The notes beneath the pieces were generated by a model. That model did not search any database and had not been told where the DNA came from. It was given only the letters and a program-made list of their open reading frames with translations. Positions 1-8,375 of a stretch of DNA of 64,000 nt are shown piece by piece. A program made the translations under genes and the position numbers. The stretch is from Paraburkholderia sp. LEh10 (GTDB lineage: Bacteria; Pseudomonadota; Gammaproteobacteria; Burkholderiales; Burkholderiaceae): positions 87,273 through 151,272 of the forward strand of contig NZ_JAGIPX010000017.1 in NCBI RefSeq assembly GCF_017814945.1, in the 5' to 3' direction. Position 1 is the stretch's first letter; every line of letters starts with the position of its first letter.

Positions 1-387
1 GAGCGCTTCAAGGCCGGTCATGAGCAGAAGCCTTATCTCGCCGCCGCCGTGTTCGTCATTTGCGCGGACACGGAGCGCGAAGCTGCCGACCTCGAAAAAG
101 CCGTCGATCTGCGCCGCGTGCAGATGGCGTACGGCCTGAATGCGCCGATTCCTTCGATCGAACAGGGGCTCGCGCAGGAATATGGCGAACGCGAGGTGCT
201 GATCATCGACCGGGAGAAGCCGCGCAGCATCATCGGCACGCCGGAGTCCGTGGCCGAACGGCTGCGTGCTTTGCAGGAACAGTTCGAAGCAGACGAACTG
301 ATCGTGCTTACGGTCACGGGAAGCTATCGTGCGCGCTTGCGCTCGTACGAACTGCTGGCCGAAGCGTTCGAACTCGGCAAGCAATAA
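1..387 (+). CDS. LLM-class flavin-dependent oxidoreductase, C-terminal part (5' end outside window)
   Basis: The reading frame is open from the first base to a TAA at 385-387, giving 128 residues without a start, so the gene begins upstream of the window. The visible part (start ERFKAGHEQKPYLAAAVFVI, later IIGTPESVAERL and DELIVLTVTGSY) matches the C-terminal end of luciferase-like monooxygenases of the MsnO8 type, where a GTPESVAERL-like helix follows the barrel. These enzymes are cytoplasmic, FMN-dependent TIM barrels; the substrate here is unknown. dut follows 59 bp downstream on the same strand and could share its transcript. The family call rests on the tail only. Confidence 0.75.
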   Translation, partial: ERFKAGHEQKPYLAAAVFVICADTEREAADLEKAVDLRRVQMAYGLNAPIPSIEQGLAQEYGEREVLIIDREKPRSIIGTPESVAERLRALQEQFEADELIVLTVTGSYRARLRSYELLAEAFELGKQ

Positions 388-446
388 CAGGCAATCAGGC
401 GAAACGCGCCAGCACACGCCACCCTTTCAACCTCTCACCACACTGC

Positions 447-893
447 ATGAAACTCGATCTGAAGATTCTCGACCCGCGCATGCGCGAACAACTCCCCGCC
501 TACGCCACGACGGGCAGCGCGGGCCTCGACCTGCGCGCGTGTCTCGACGCGCCGCTGAAGCTGGAGCCCGGTCAAACGGCGCTGGTGCCGACGGGCCTCG
601 CGATCCATGTCGGCGATCCCGGCTATGCGGCGCTGATCCTGCCGCGCTCGGGCCTCGGTCACAAGCACGGCATCGTGCTCGGCAATCTGGTCGGCCTGAT
701 CGACTCCGACTATCAGGGCCAGCTGATGATCTCGACGTGGAACCGTGGCACGACCACGTTCACGCTGAATCCGATGGAGCGGCTCGCGCAACTGGTGATC
801 GTCCCCGTGGTGCAGGCGGAGTTCAATATCGTCGACGATTTCGAAACGAGCGAGCGCGGCGAAGGCGGTTTCGGCAGCACGGGCAAGCACTGA
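447..893 (+). CDS. dut: deoxyuridine 5'-triphosphate nucleotidohydrolase (dUTPase)
   Basis: Hydrolyses dUTP to dUMP and pyrophosphate, keeping uracil out of DNA and supplying dUMP for thymidylate synthesis. The 148-residue product has the usual trimeric dUTPase length and motifs: TTGSAGLDLRA (21-31), PRSGLGHKHGI (66-76), GLIDSDYQG (83-91), ERLAQLV (111-117) and the Gly-rich C-terminal arm RGEGGFGSTG (137-146) that closes over the active site. The ATG at 447 directly begins the family consensus (MKLDLKILDPR). A bidirectional hairpin terminator separates it from the converging clpA gene. Confidence 0.97.
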   Translation: MKLDLKILDPRMREQLPAYATTGSAGLDLRACLDAPLKLEPGQTALVPTGLAIHVGDPGYAALILPRSGLGHKHGIVLGNLVGLIDSDYQGQLMISTWNRGTTTFTLNPMERLAQLVIVPVVQAEFNIVDDFETSERGEGGFGSTGKH

Positions 894-938
894 GCCGTTG
901 CTCAGTTTTTGCTGGACACGTTTGACGCGCGGCAAAAA

Positions 939-970
939 AAACGGCGTGGGTTGTGAAACCCACGCCGTTT
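939..970. terminator. bidirectional intrinsic terminator between dut and clpA
   Basis: A perfect 12-bp stem (AAACGGCGTGGG / CCCACGCCGTTT) with an 8-nt loop is preceded by an A run and followed by a T-rich stretch, so it can terminate dut on the plus strand and clpA on the minus strand. Confidence 0.9.
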
Positions 971-997
971 GCTTTTGCTTCGGATCTGTAAAGCCGC

Positions 998-3298
998 TCA
1001 GTCCACTTCCACCGCTTCCGGATTCGGATTGCGCGGCGGCGCCGAGTTCTCGTCGAACGTCAGCTGGACCTTGTCGTCCGCATCGACGTCGACCGTCACG
1101 CGGCCGCCGTTCATCAGCTTGCCGAACAGCAGTTCGTCGGCCAGCGCGCGGCGGATCGTGTCCTGAATCAGACGCTGCATCGGACGCGCACCCATCAGCG
1201 GATCGAAACCGTGCTTCGCCAGATGCTTGCGCAGCGCATCGGTGAAGAGCGCGTCGACCTTCTTCTCGTGCAGCTGGTCTTCCAGTTGCATCAGGAACTT
1301 GTCGACCACGCGCATGATGATTTCTTCATCGAGCGAGCGGAAGCTGATCGTCGCATCCAGACGGTTGCGGAACTCAGGCGTGAACATGCGCTTGATATCG
1401 GCCATTTCGTCGCCCGTCTCGCGGCGCGTCGTGAAACCGATCGTCGACTTCTGCATCGACTCTGCGCCCGCATTCGTCGTCATGATGATGATGACGTTGC
1501 GGAAATCCGCCTTACGGCCGTTGTTATCGGTCAGCGTGCCGTGGTCCATCACCTGCAGCAGCACGTTGAAGATATCCGGATGCGCCTTCTCGATTTCGTC
1601 GAGCAGCAGCACGCAATGCGGCTTTTTCGTCACGGCTTCCGTCAGCAGACCGCCCTGATCGAAACCGACGTAACCCGGAGGCGCGCCGATCAGACGGCTG
1701 ACGGCGTGACGCTCCATGTATTCCGACATGTCGAAGCGGATCAGCTCGATGCCCAGCGTGAACGCCAGTTGGCGCGCCACTTCCGTCTTGCCGACGCCCG
1801 TCGGGCCTGAGAACAGGAACGCGCCGATCGGCTTGTCGGTCTTGCCCAGCCCCGCGCGCGCCATCTTGATCGATGCGGACAGCGCGTCGATCGCGGGGTC
1901 CTGACCGAACACGACGGCCTTCAGGTCGCGGTCGAGCGTCTGCAGCTTGCTGCGGTCGTCCTGCGACACGCTTTGCGCCGGCACGCGCGCGATCTTCGAG
2001 ATGATTTCCTCGATCTCGCTCTTGCCGATCGTCTTCTTCTGCTTCGACTTCGGCAGGATGCGCTGCGCCGCGCCCGCTTCGTCGATCACGTCGATTGCCT
2101 TGTCGGGCAAGTGACGATCCGTGATGAAACGAGCCGACAGCTCAGCCGCCGCCGACAGCGCACCCGACGAGTACTTCACGCCATGATGCTCTTCGAAGCG
2201 CGACTTCAGGCCGCGCAGGATTGCCACCGTCTGCTCGACGGTCGGCTCGGTCACGTCGATCTTCTGGAAACGGCGTGACAATGCCGCGTCCTTTTCGAAA
2301 ATGCCGCGGAACTCGGTGAACGTAGTCGCGCCAATGCACTTGAGCGTGCCCGACGACAGCGCCGGCTTCAGCAGATTCGACGCGTCCAGCGTGCCGCCCG
2401 ATGCGGCGCCCGCGCCGATCAGCGTATGAATTTCGTCGATGAACAGAATCGCGTTCGGACGTTCCTTCAACTCCTTCAGAACCGTCTTCAGGCGCTGTTC
2501 GAAATCGCCGCGATACTTGGTGCCCGCAAGCAGAGCGCCCATATCGAGTGAATAGACCTGTGCGTCGACCAGGATGTCGGGCACTTCGCCGCGCGTGATG
2601 CGCCACGCGAGCCCTTCCGCGATCGCCGTCTTGCCGACGCCTGCCTCGCCGACCAGCAGCGGGTTATTCTTGCGGCGGCGGCACAGCACCTGCACGACAC
2701 GCTCGACTTCCGCTTCGCGTCCGATCAGCGGATCGATGCGGCCGTCCTTCGCCATCTGGTTCAGGTTCTGCGTGAATTGCGCAAGCGGCGTTTCTTTTTG
2801 CGCGGCCGCTTCGTCCGACTCGGCGTTCGTGTCGCTCGACTTCGCGGCTTCCGAGTTGTTCGTCTTCGCGATGCCGTGCGAAATGAAATTGACGACGTCC
2901 AGACGCGTCACGCCCTGCTGCTGCAGGTAGTAGACCGCGTGCGAGTCCTTCTCGCCGAAGATCGCCACGAGCACGTTCGCGCCCGTCACTTCCTTCTTGC
3001 CGTTCGACGTGGACTGGACGTGCATGATCGCGCGCTGGATCACACGCTGGAAACCCAGCGTGGGCTGCGTATCGACGTCGTCAGTGCCCGGAACGGTCGG
3101 CGTATTGTCGTGAATGAAGTTGCGCAGGTTCTGACGCAGGTCTTCGATGTTGGCCGCGCATGCGCGCAGCACTTCGGCAGCCGTCGGGTTGTCCAACAGC
3201 GCCAGCAAAAGATGTTCGACCGTAATGAACTCATGCCGCGCCTGGCGCGCTTCCATGAACGCCATGTGCAGGCTGACTTCCAGTTCCTGGGCAATCAT
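998..3298 (-). CDS. clpA: ATP-dependent Clp protease ATP-binding subunit ClpA
   Basis: Hexameric AAA+ unfoldase that feeds substrates, including ClpS-delivered N-degron proteins, into ClpP. The 766-residue product has the expected order: N-terminal Clp repeat domain (MIAQELEVSLHMAFMEARQ), first AAA+ module with Walker A GEAGVGKT and LFIDEIHTLIGAG, and second module with GPTGVGKT and LLLDEIEKAHPDIF. The frame stays open 34 codons upstream, but the ATG at 3298 matches the family N terminus and overlaps the clpS stop by four bases (ATGA), showing translational coupling. There is no second clpP beside it; a clpP paralogue lies about 28 kb away at 31.6 kb. Confidence 0.97.
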   Translation of the reverse strand: MIAQELEVSLHMAFMEARQARHEFITVEHLLLALLDNPTAAEVLRACAANIEDLRQNLRNFIHDNTPTVPGTDDVDTQPTLGFQRVIQRAIMHVQSTSNGKKEVTGANVLVAIFGEKDSHAVYYLQQQGVTRLDVVNFISHGIAKTNNSEAAKSSDTNAESDEAAAQKETPLAQFTQNLNQMAKDGRIDPLIGREAEVERVVQVLCRRRKNNPLLVGEAGVGKTAIAEGLAWRITRGEVPDILVDAQVYSLDMGALLAGTKYRGDFEQRLKTVLKELKERPNAILFIDEIHTLIGAGAASGGTLDASNLLKPALSSGTLKCIGATTFTEFRGIFEKDAALSRRFQKIDVTEPTVEQTVAILRGLKSRFEEHHGVKYSSGALSAAAELSARFITDRHLPDKAIDVIDEAGAAQRILPKSKQKKTIGKSEIEEIISKIARVPAQSVSQDDRSKLQTLDRDLKAVVFGQDPAIDALSASIKMARAGLGKTDKPIGAFLFSGPTGVGKTEVARQLAFTLGIELIRFDMSEYMERHAVSRLIGAPPGYVGFDQGGLLTEAVTKKPHCVLLLDEIEKAHPDIFNVLLQVMDHGTLTDNNGRKADFRNVIIIMTTNAGAESMQKSTIGFTTRRETGDEMADIKRMFTPEFRNRLDATISFRSLDEEIIMRVVDKFLMQLEDQLHEKKVDALFTDALRKHLAKHGFDPLMGARPMQRLIQDTIRRALADELLFGKLMNGGRVTVDVDADDKVQLTFDENSAPPRNPNPEAVEVD

Positions 3299-3609
3299 GC
3301 TTCCTCCATCACACACTGCAGCGGATGCCCGGCCTGCCGTGCGTGGGTAACGACTTGCTCGACTTTGGTCGACGCGATATCCCGCGTGTAGACCCCACAA
3401 ACTCCCCTGCCTTCTCGATGGACCTTCAACATGATCTGCGTTGCGGTCTCACGATCTTTATTGAAATATTCCTGCACGATCATCACGACGAATTCCATCG
3501 GCGTGAAATCGTCATTCAACAGCACCACCTTGAACATGGCAGGCGGTTTCAGCTTTTGTTCCTGCCGCTCCAGTACGGTGTTGTCCTGCTTGTCCGGGAT
3601 AATCGCCAT
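3295..3609 (-). CDS. clpS: ATP-dependent Clp protease adaptor ClpS
   Basis: Small adaptor that recognises N-terminal degradation signals (Leu, Phe, Tyr, Trp) and hands them to ClpA. The product is 104 residues with the family core: PPAMFKVVLLNDDFTPMEFV, then MIVQEYFNKDRETATQIML and VHREGRGVCGVYTRDIA. The N-terminal 20 residues are charged and disordered-looking, as is usual. It overlaps clpA by four bases, so the two subunits are made from one mRNA. The upstream region to 4149 has no gene. Confidence 0.97.
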   Translation of the reverse strand: MAIIPDKQDNTVLERQEQKLKPPAMFKVVLLNDDFTPMEFVVMIVQEYFNKDRETATQIMLKVHREGRGVCGVYTRDIASTKVEQVVTHARQAGHPLQCVMEEA

Positions 3610-3982
3610 ACACCCATTCTAAACAACTCGGACAGGCCCGCAATCCTGTCAAAACCCGACCGGCTGGCCGGACATTCGTTCCCTCCGGCCCTGTCGAGCG
3701 GCCTGTCGCGGGTGCGCTTCGCGCCAGGCCGCGTGCGGTTGCGGCCTTCCGGTAAATCTGTAATGCAGCGTATGACTGCAGTCGGATCGAGTATCGCACA
3801 ACCCGCGCCAGCAGGCTGACGACCCGCCAGGTCAGAACCGGCATCCCCTTCCGCAGAACAGCATGTGAGTCGATTATGCGACTTTTCAAGACGGACCGCT
3901 TGCGCCACCGCACATAAGAAAAGCGGGAGAAACCCTGGAAATTGGTTCTTTACAACGAAGAAATGGGCGTCTCAAAATTTTC
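3610..3982. other. intergenic region between clpS and the cspA promoter
   Basis: No supportable gene. Open frames here are GC-driven and lack homology features. A short dyad, AGTCG-6 nt-CGACT, lies at 3868-3883. The promoter of clpS-clpA should lie at the left side of this stretch but no strong -35/-10 pair was identified. Confidence 0.5.
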
Positions 3983-4011
3983 TTGACACTCGAATAAAGA
4001 GCCTCAACAAT
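3983..4011 (+). promoter_or_regulatory. putative sigma-70 promoter of the cold-shock gene
   Basis: A perfect -35 hexamer TTGACA (3983-3988) is followed after 17 bp by AACAAT (4006-4011), four of six matches to the -10 consensus. Transcription starting near 4018 would give a 5' leader of about 130 nt before the cspA ATG, the long structured leader expected of cold-shock mRNAs. Confidence 0.6.
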
Positions 4012-4149
4012 CAAGCTGGCACTTTTTTCAATAAGCGGTCTATACGAAAAAATGCCGTTGGTGAGCTTGTGAGGAGGGGCGACTGCATCCCGCGGTCGTT
4101 GAGCTTTTCGAGGGCTCGTGGCAGCTTTTGAGTTACAGGGGAAGTTGGT

Positions 4150-4356
4150 ATGGCAACTGGTACGGTCAAGTGGTTCAACGACGCAAAAGGTTTCGGATTC
4201 ATTACGCCCGACGAAGGCGGTGAGGATCTGTTTGCACACTTTTCGGCTATCCAGATGAACGGTTTCAAGACCCTCAAGGAAGGCCAGAAGGTGAGCTTCG
4301 AGGTCGTTCAAGGCCCGAAGGGCAAACAGGCATCGAACATTCAGTCCGCAGCCTGA
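4150..4356 (+). CDS. cspA: cold-shock protein, CspA family
   Basis: 68-residue single cold-shock domain that binds single-stranded RNA and DNA and melts mRNA structure. RNP1 is visible as KGFGFI (residues 13-18) and RNP2 as DLFAHF (26-31). The sequence TGTVKWFNDAKGFGFITPD is almost invariant in proteobacterial Csp proteins. AGGGG about 10 bases before the ATG serves as ribosome binding site. The long AT-rich leader suggests post-transcriptional control by temperature, although many Csp paralogues are constitutive. Confidence 0.96.
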   Translation: MATGTVKWFNDAKGFGFITPDEGGEDLFAHFSAIQMNGFKTLKEGQKVSFEVVQGPKGKQASNIQSAA

Positions 4357-4378
4357 TACGGTTCGATTCCGCAGCCTT

Positions 4379-4408
4379 GAAAACCCGGCCTCGCGCCGGG
4401 TTTTTTCG
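4379..4408 (+). terminator. intrinsic terminator of cspA
   Basis: GC-rich hairpin AACCCGGC / GCCGGGTT with a short loop followed by six T residues, starting 22 bp after the cspA stop. Confidence 0.9.
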
Positions 4409-4451
4409 TTTCCGGCGCGAGTCGCGTGTCTATCGATAACTACGGCGGCGA

Positions 4452-6083
4452 TCAGACAACCTTGAGGGTCGCCATCATGCCGAGGTCCTCATGTTCCAGG
4501 ATGTGGCAATGGAACATCCGCTCGCCCGCGTCGCGCTGAACCGTCGCGATGCGCACCGTCTGTCCCGGCTGCACATTGACGGTGTCGCGCCACGCGAGAA
4601 ACGGCTCCGGCGTTTTCGCGCCGCCCTGCTCGCGCTCGATCACCTGAAACTGCGTGCCATGCAGGTGAAACGGATGATCCATGTCGGTGCGGTTTTCGAT
4701 TGACCATACCTCGACCTCGCCGCGCCGGCTCGTCAGCGCGATGCGCGCCGGATCGAACGCCGCGCCGTTGATCAGGAAGCGCATGCCGGGCGGCAGCGCC
4801 GACATCGACGCGCCGGGACGGTGCATCGCCATCATGTCCATCGCCTCGGTGAAGACGACCGATTTTTGCGGTGCATTGCCATCCGCATGACCCGTCGATG
4901 ACAGCAGCGGCGCGATGTGCCGCAGCGTTTGCGGCACGGCGCGCGCCGCCGCTTGCGCGCCTGGCTCGAAGCGGATGTCGGCGAGCGGTTTGGCCGGCTC
5001 GGGAGGCAGGCCGCTGCCCTCGGTCATCGTCATTTTGCGGCGGTCGTAGACGGCAGCCGTGAGCGTCGCCGTCGATGGCTGCGCACCCGCGCGCACCACG
5101 ATTTCCGCGCGCTCGCCCGGCGCGAGCAGCAGCTCCGTCAGACCGTCGCGCGGCTTGTCGAGCAGGCCGCCATCGGTGCCGACCTGAGTGAAGATCTGTT
5201 TGTCACCGAGCGACAATCTCAAATAGCGGGCATTGCAACCATTCCACAGACGCCAGCGCTCGTCCTGCGCGATGGCGATCAGAGGACGGCGCGCGCCGTT
5301 CACTAGCACGAACTGGCCTTCGCGGCCGTTCATCCAGTCCATGACGTCGTTCGGCGCAATCGATGCGTCGCTCGCGAGTTTCAGGTCCGAGAAAAAAAGA
5401 TGCCGTTCGGGAAACGCGGCGAGGGGATCGTCGGCGGCACGCACGACGATGGGGCCCGCGAGCCCGCGAAACACCTGCTCCGACGACATCATGTGCGGAT
5501 GCGAGTGATACCAGTACGTGCCCGCGCTGCCCTGCGGCAATGTGAAACGGTACACGTGCGTCCCGCCCGGTGCGACGGGATTCATCGGATTGCCGTCCTG
5601 ATCGGGTGGAACGGGCAGACCATGCCAATGAATCGTCGATGCTTGCGGCAGATGGTTGACGAAGCGGATCTCGACGTTATCGCCTTCGCGCACGTCGATC
5701 AGCGGCCCGACGATCGGCCCTTGCGCGGCGTCGCCGTAAAGCCACAACGAGGTGGAATGCCCCGCCATTAGCTGGCGGCGCACGGGTTGCGCGACGAGCA
5801 TCGCGCGAAAGACGCCGGGCTCCGTGCTCTCGTTCGCGAGTTTTCGCAATGCGGCAAGCGGCGCGCCCGCGGGCAGCGCCGTCTCGGGCGCGAGTTTCGC
5901 GGCGGGTTGGCCGGCGTGCGGTTTTGCGGCATGAGTCGACGGCATGCCGGGCATGTCTTCCATATCGCTCATGCCGGACGTGCCATGCATGTCATGCATC
6001 GAATGCTGTGCGAAGACGCCGCGCGCGAAGAGCGACGCGACGGCGGCGCTCAATGTGCGGGCGAGAAATTCCCTGCGAATCAT
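4452..6083 (-). CDS. Tat-exported multicopper oxidase (CopA/CueO-like)
   Basis: Periplasmic laccase-type enzyme that probably oxidises Cu(I) to less toxic Cu(II). The 543-residue product starts with a twin-arginine signal (IRREFLARTLSAAVASLFA), followed by a Met/His-rich segment (residues 26-60, HSMHDMHGTSGMSDMEDMPG) suited to binding copper. All four copper motifs are present: HWHG (152-155), YHSH (192-195), HPFHLH (470-475) and HCHILEHEDLGM (525-536). The ATG at 6083 puts the Tat motif at the N terminus; an upstream GTG in frame at 6173 would bury it. A Cys/His-rich small protein gene lies 86 bp upstream on the same strand, as in CopL-CopA pairs. Confidence 0.92.
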   Translation of the reverse strand: MIRREFLARTLSAAVASLFARGVFAQHSMHDMHGTSGMSDMEDMPGMPSTHAAKPHAGQPAAKLAPETALPAGAPLAALRKLANESTEPGVFRAMLVAQPVRRQLMAGHSTSLWLYGDAAQGPIVGPLIDVREGDNVEIRFVNHLPQASTIHWHGLPVPPDQDGNPMNPVAPGGTHVYRFTLPQGSAGTYWYHSHPHMMSSEQVFRGLAGPIVVRAADDPLAAFPERHLFFSDLKLASDASIAPNDVMDWMNGREGQFVLVNGARRPLIAIAQDERWRLWNGCNARYLRLSLGDKQIFTQVGTDGGLLDKPRDGLTELLLAPGERAEIVVRAGAQPSTATLTAAVYDRRKMTMTEGSGLPPEPAKPLADIRFEPGAQAAARAVPQTLRHIAPLLSSTGHADGNAPQKSVVFTEAMDMMAMHRPGASMSALPPGMRFLINGAAFDPARIALTSRRGEVEVWSIENRTDMDHPFHLHGTQFQVIEREQGGAKTPEPFLAWRDTVNVQPGQTVRIATVQRDAGERMFHCHILEHEDLGMMATLKVV

Positions 6084-6169
6084 GGATCGGTTCCTTGCTG
6101 ATGCGGCGCGGCAAGACCACTGCGGGCGGCGCGCATCGATCATGTGATCTCGGGCGAGCGTGAAGGCGT

Positions 6170-6577
6170 TCACGCGTCGTTTCGTGTTGTGCGCTGCTCA
6201 AAGAGGCGCTGACATCGAACGGTCACACGATCGGCGGCCGCACTGGCGGCGCGCGGGGTGACGCCGGCGCGTGCGGGATCGCTAGCGGCGCCCCGCGCGG
6301 GGGACGACGCTGTGAGCGCGGGCACCCGCACGGTTGACGGCAGCGCGCTGCAATGCGGGCCGCATGCCGTCACGCAGCACGACGAGTGAGCGTGGCCGCA
6401 TGGCAAACGGGAATCGCGCGAGTGAATTGACCGATCGTCATACGCTGCCATCGCGAGCGCCGGTTCACGTGCGCTGATCGTTCGCTTCGATGCGTCGTGA
6501 TGCTCGCACGCAGACGCGCGTTGCATGCCGAGCAAGGCGAGCGTCAATACGATGATGATGCGCGACAACAGGTTCAT
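6170..6577 (-). CDS. small Cys/His-rich exported protein, possible CopL-like copper protein
   Basis: 135 residues. The N terminus (MNLLSRIIIVLTLALLGMQRASA) is a signal peptide; the mature part has CEHH and a compact metal-binding-looking cluster CGHAHSSCCVTACGPHC near residues 70-86. The remaining C-terminal 45 residues are Ala/Arg-rich. Its position just upstream of a multicopper oxidase gene and its composition resemble the CopL family of metal-binding regulators, but sequence similarity is not strong enough to be sure. Start uncertain: another in-frame ATG lies six codons upstream (6595) and neither has a convincing ribosome binding site. Confidence 0.55.
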   Translation of the reverse strand: MNLLSRIIIVLTLALLGMQRASACEHHDASKRTISAREPALAMAAYDDRSIHSRDSRLPCGHAHSSCCVTACGPHCSALPSTVRVPALTASSPARGAASDPARAGVTPRAASAAADRVTVRCQRLFEQRTTRNDA

Positions 6578-6675
6578 GTCGGTCGAGGCGAACATGCGCT
6601 GTCTGGAGTCGAATGGTATCGGCCGATCATAACGCAGCCGCGCGGCTGGAGCCGCCAGGCGCACCGCAAAAACAA

Positions 6676-6705
6676 AACCCCGCCGGGCGTGGGCCCGGCG
6701 GGGTT
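6676..6705 (-). terminator. intrinsic terminator downstream of icd
   Basis: Strong stem AACCCCGCCGGGC / GCCCGGCGGGGTT. Read on the minus strand it is followed by a T-rich run (complement of the CAAAAACAAAA stretch), so it ends icd transcription. Confidence 0.85.
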
Positions 6706-6735
6706 CGTCTGTGGTACGCAAACGCTGGTCCGCGC

Positions 6736-7992
6736 TTACATGTTCTCGATCATCACCTGCCCGAAGCCCGAACACGACACCTGCGTCGCGCCTTCCATCA
6801 GACGCGCGAAGTCATAGGTGACGCGCTTCGAAAGAATCGACTTCTCCATCGACTTGATGATCGCATCCGCTGCTTCCGTCCAGCCGAGATGACGCAGCAT
6901 CATTTCCGCCGACAGGATCTCGGAACCGGGGTTCACATAGTCCTTGCCCGCGTACTTCGGCGCCGTGCCGTGCGTCGCCTCGAACATCGCGACTGAATCC
7001 GACATGTTCGCGCCAGGCGCGATGCCGATGCCGCCGACCTGCGCCGCGAGCGCATCGGAGATGTAGTCGCCGTTCAGGTTCAGCGTGGCGATCACGTCGT
7101 ACTCGGCGGGACGCAGCAGGATCTGCTGCAGGAACGCATCGGCGATCACGTCCTTCACGACGATGTCGGTGCCCGTCTTCGGATTCTTCACCTTCATCCA
7201 CGGGCCGCCCTCGATCAGCTCCGCGCCGAATTCCTTCTGCGCAAGCGCATAGCCGTAATCACGGAACGCGCCTTCCGTGTACTTCATGATATTGCCCTTG
7301 TGCACCAGCGTGACCGTGCGGCGCTCGTTGTCAATCGCGTACTGGATCGCCTTGCGCACCAGACGCTCCGTGCCTTCGCGCGACACCGGCTTCACGCCGA
7401 TACCCGACGTGTCCGGGAAGCGGATCTTCTTCACGCCCATTTCTTCGCGCAGGAACTTGATGACCTTCTTCGCTTCCGGCGACTCAGCCGCCCATTCGAT
7501 GCCCGCGTAAATGTCTTCCGAGTTCTCGCGGAAGATCACCATGTTGACCTTTTCCGGCTCGCGCAGCGGCGACGGCACGCCCTTGAAGTACTGCACGGGA
7601 CGCAGGCACACATACAGGTCGAGTTCCTGGCGCAGCGCGACATTCAGCGAACGGATGCCGCCGCCGACGGGCGTCGTCAGCGGCCCTTTGATCGAAACGA
7701 CGTACTCCTTCAGCACCTGCAGTGTTTCGTCGGGCAGCCATACGTCGGGACCGTAGACCTTGGTCGCCTTTTCGCCTGCGTAGATTTCCATCCATTGGAT
7801 CTTCTTCTTGCCGCCGTACGCCTTTTCGACGGCTGCATCGACTACCTTGATCATCACGGGCGTAATGTCGACGCCCGTGCCGTCGCCTTCGATATACGGA
7901 ATGATCGGCTGGTCGGAAACGTTGAGCGAGAAATCCGCGTTGACGGTGATCTTGTCACCGTCAGCCGGAACCGTAATGTGCTGATACGCCAT
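6736..7992 (-). CDS. icd: NADP-dependent isocitrate dehydrogenase
   Basis: Converts isocitrate to 2-oxoglutarate and CO2 with NADP in the TCA cycle. The 418-residue product is collinear with E. coli Icd: IPYIEGDGTG, the substrate loop GGGIRSLNVALRQELDLY carrying the regulatory Ser, FRENSEDIYAGIEW, VTLVHKGNIMKYTEGAF, and the NADP-side segment FEATHGTAPKYAGKD. The ATG at 7992 begins the family N terminus (MAYQHITVP); the frame is open 41 codons further upstream but those residues are not family-like. It is divergent from the pseudouridine synthase gene, and a 28-bp palindrome lies in the shared 383-bp spacer. Confidence 0.97.
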   Translation of the reverse strand: MAYQHITVPADGDKITVNADFSLNVSDQPIIPYIEGDGTGVDITPVMIKVVDAAVEKAYGGKKKIQWMEIYAGEKATKVYGPDVWLPDETLQVLKEYVVSIKGPLTTPVGGGIRSLNVALRQELDLYVCLRPVQYFKGVPSPLREPEKVNMVIFRENSEDIYAGIEWAAESPEAKKVIKFLREEMGVKKIRFPDTSGIGVKPVSREGTERLVRKAIQYAIDNERRTVTLVHKGNIMKYTEGAFRDYGYALAQKEFGAELIEGGPWMKVKNPKTGTDIVVKDVIADAFLQQILLRPAEYDVIATLNLNGDYISDALAAQVGGIGIAPGANMSDSVAMFEATHGTAPKYAGKDYVNPGSEILSAEMMLRHLGWTEAADAIIKSMEKSILSKRVTYDFARLMEGATQVSCSGFGQVMIENM

Positions 7993-8222
7993 GATCGGAC
8001 TCCAGTGATAGCTGTGCTGTGAGAACAGGTCGAAATGCGAAACCGGGGCGCTCCTCGTATGCGCGACGCGGCGCAACGCCGATGCAAATGCCGATGCCAG
8101 AGGCCGATGCAGCAAGCGGCGAGGCGCCTATTCTAGCCCACGTCGGCACCCGTCCGCCCTCGGGACGTGCACGGACACACGCGTTTTTTGGCGGTGGCGC
8201 AGATCGGAGACAGGCTTCGCGC

Positions 8223-8250
8223 GTCCTATGTCTTATATAAGATATAGGAC
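8223..8250. promoter_or_regulatory. 28-bp near-perfect palindrome in the icd / rluE divergent spacer
   Basis: The two 14-bp arms, beginning GTCCTAT and ending ATAGGAC around a central CTTATATAAG, are complementary except for one position pair. This is a likely operator for a dimeric (or paired-dimer) regulator. It lies about 230 bp upstream of the icd ATG and about 125 bp upstream of the rluE-type ATG. The AT-rich centre stands out against the very GC-rich background. Confidence 0.7.
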
Positions 8251-8375
8251 TCGACGACCGCTATTATGCTTTAAGATCTCGTGATTTGCTACGGCTCCTG
8301 GCCGTTGTTTATACAGGCAACGCGTCGATTGCGGCGCCGCAGCCGCGCCATCCTGCCCGTCGTCCTGATACACGC

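Noticed and set aside
3512..3913. 133-aa frame upstream of clpS on the same strand
   Set aside because: Overlaps clpS in another frame and is Arg-rich without motif; non-coding upstream region.
4452..6577. Complete cop operon (copABCD)
   Set aside because: Only the multicopper oxidase and a small Cys/His protein are present; the downstream neighbour is the cold-shock gene on the other strand, with no copB, copC or copD.
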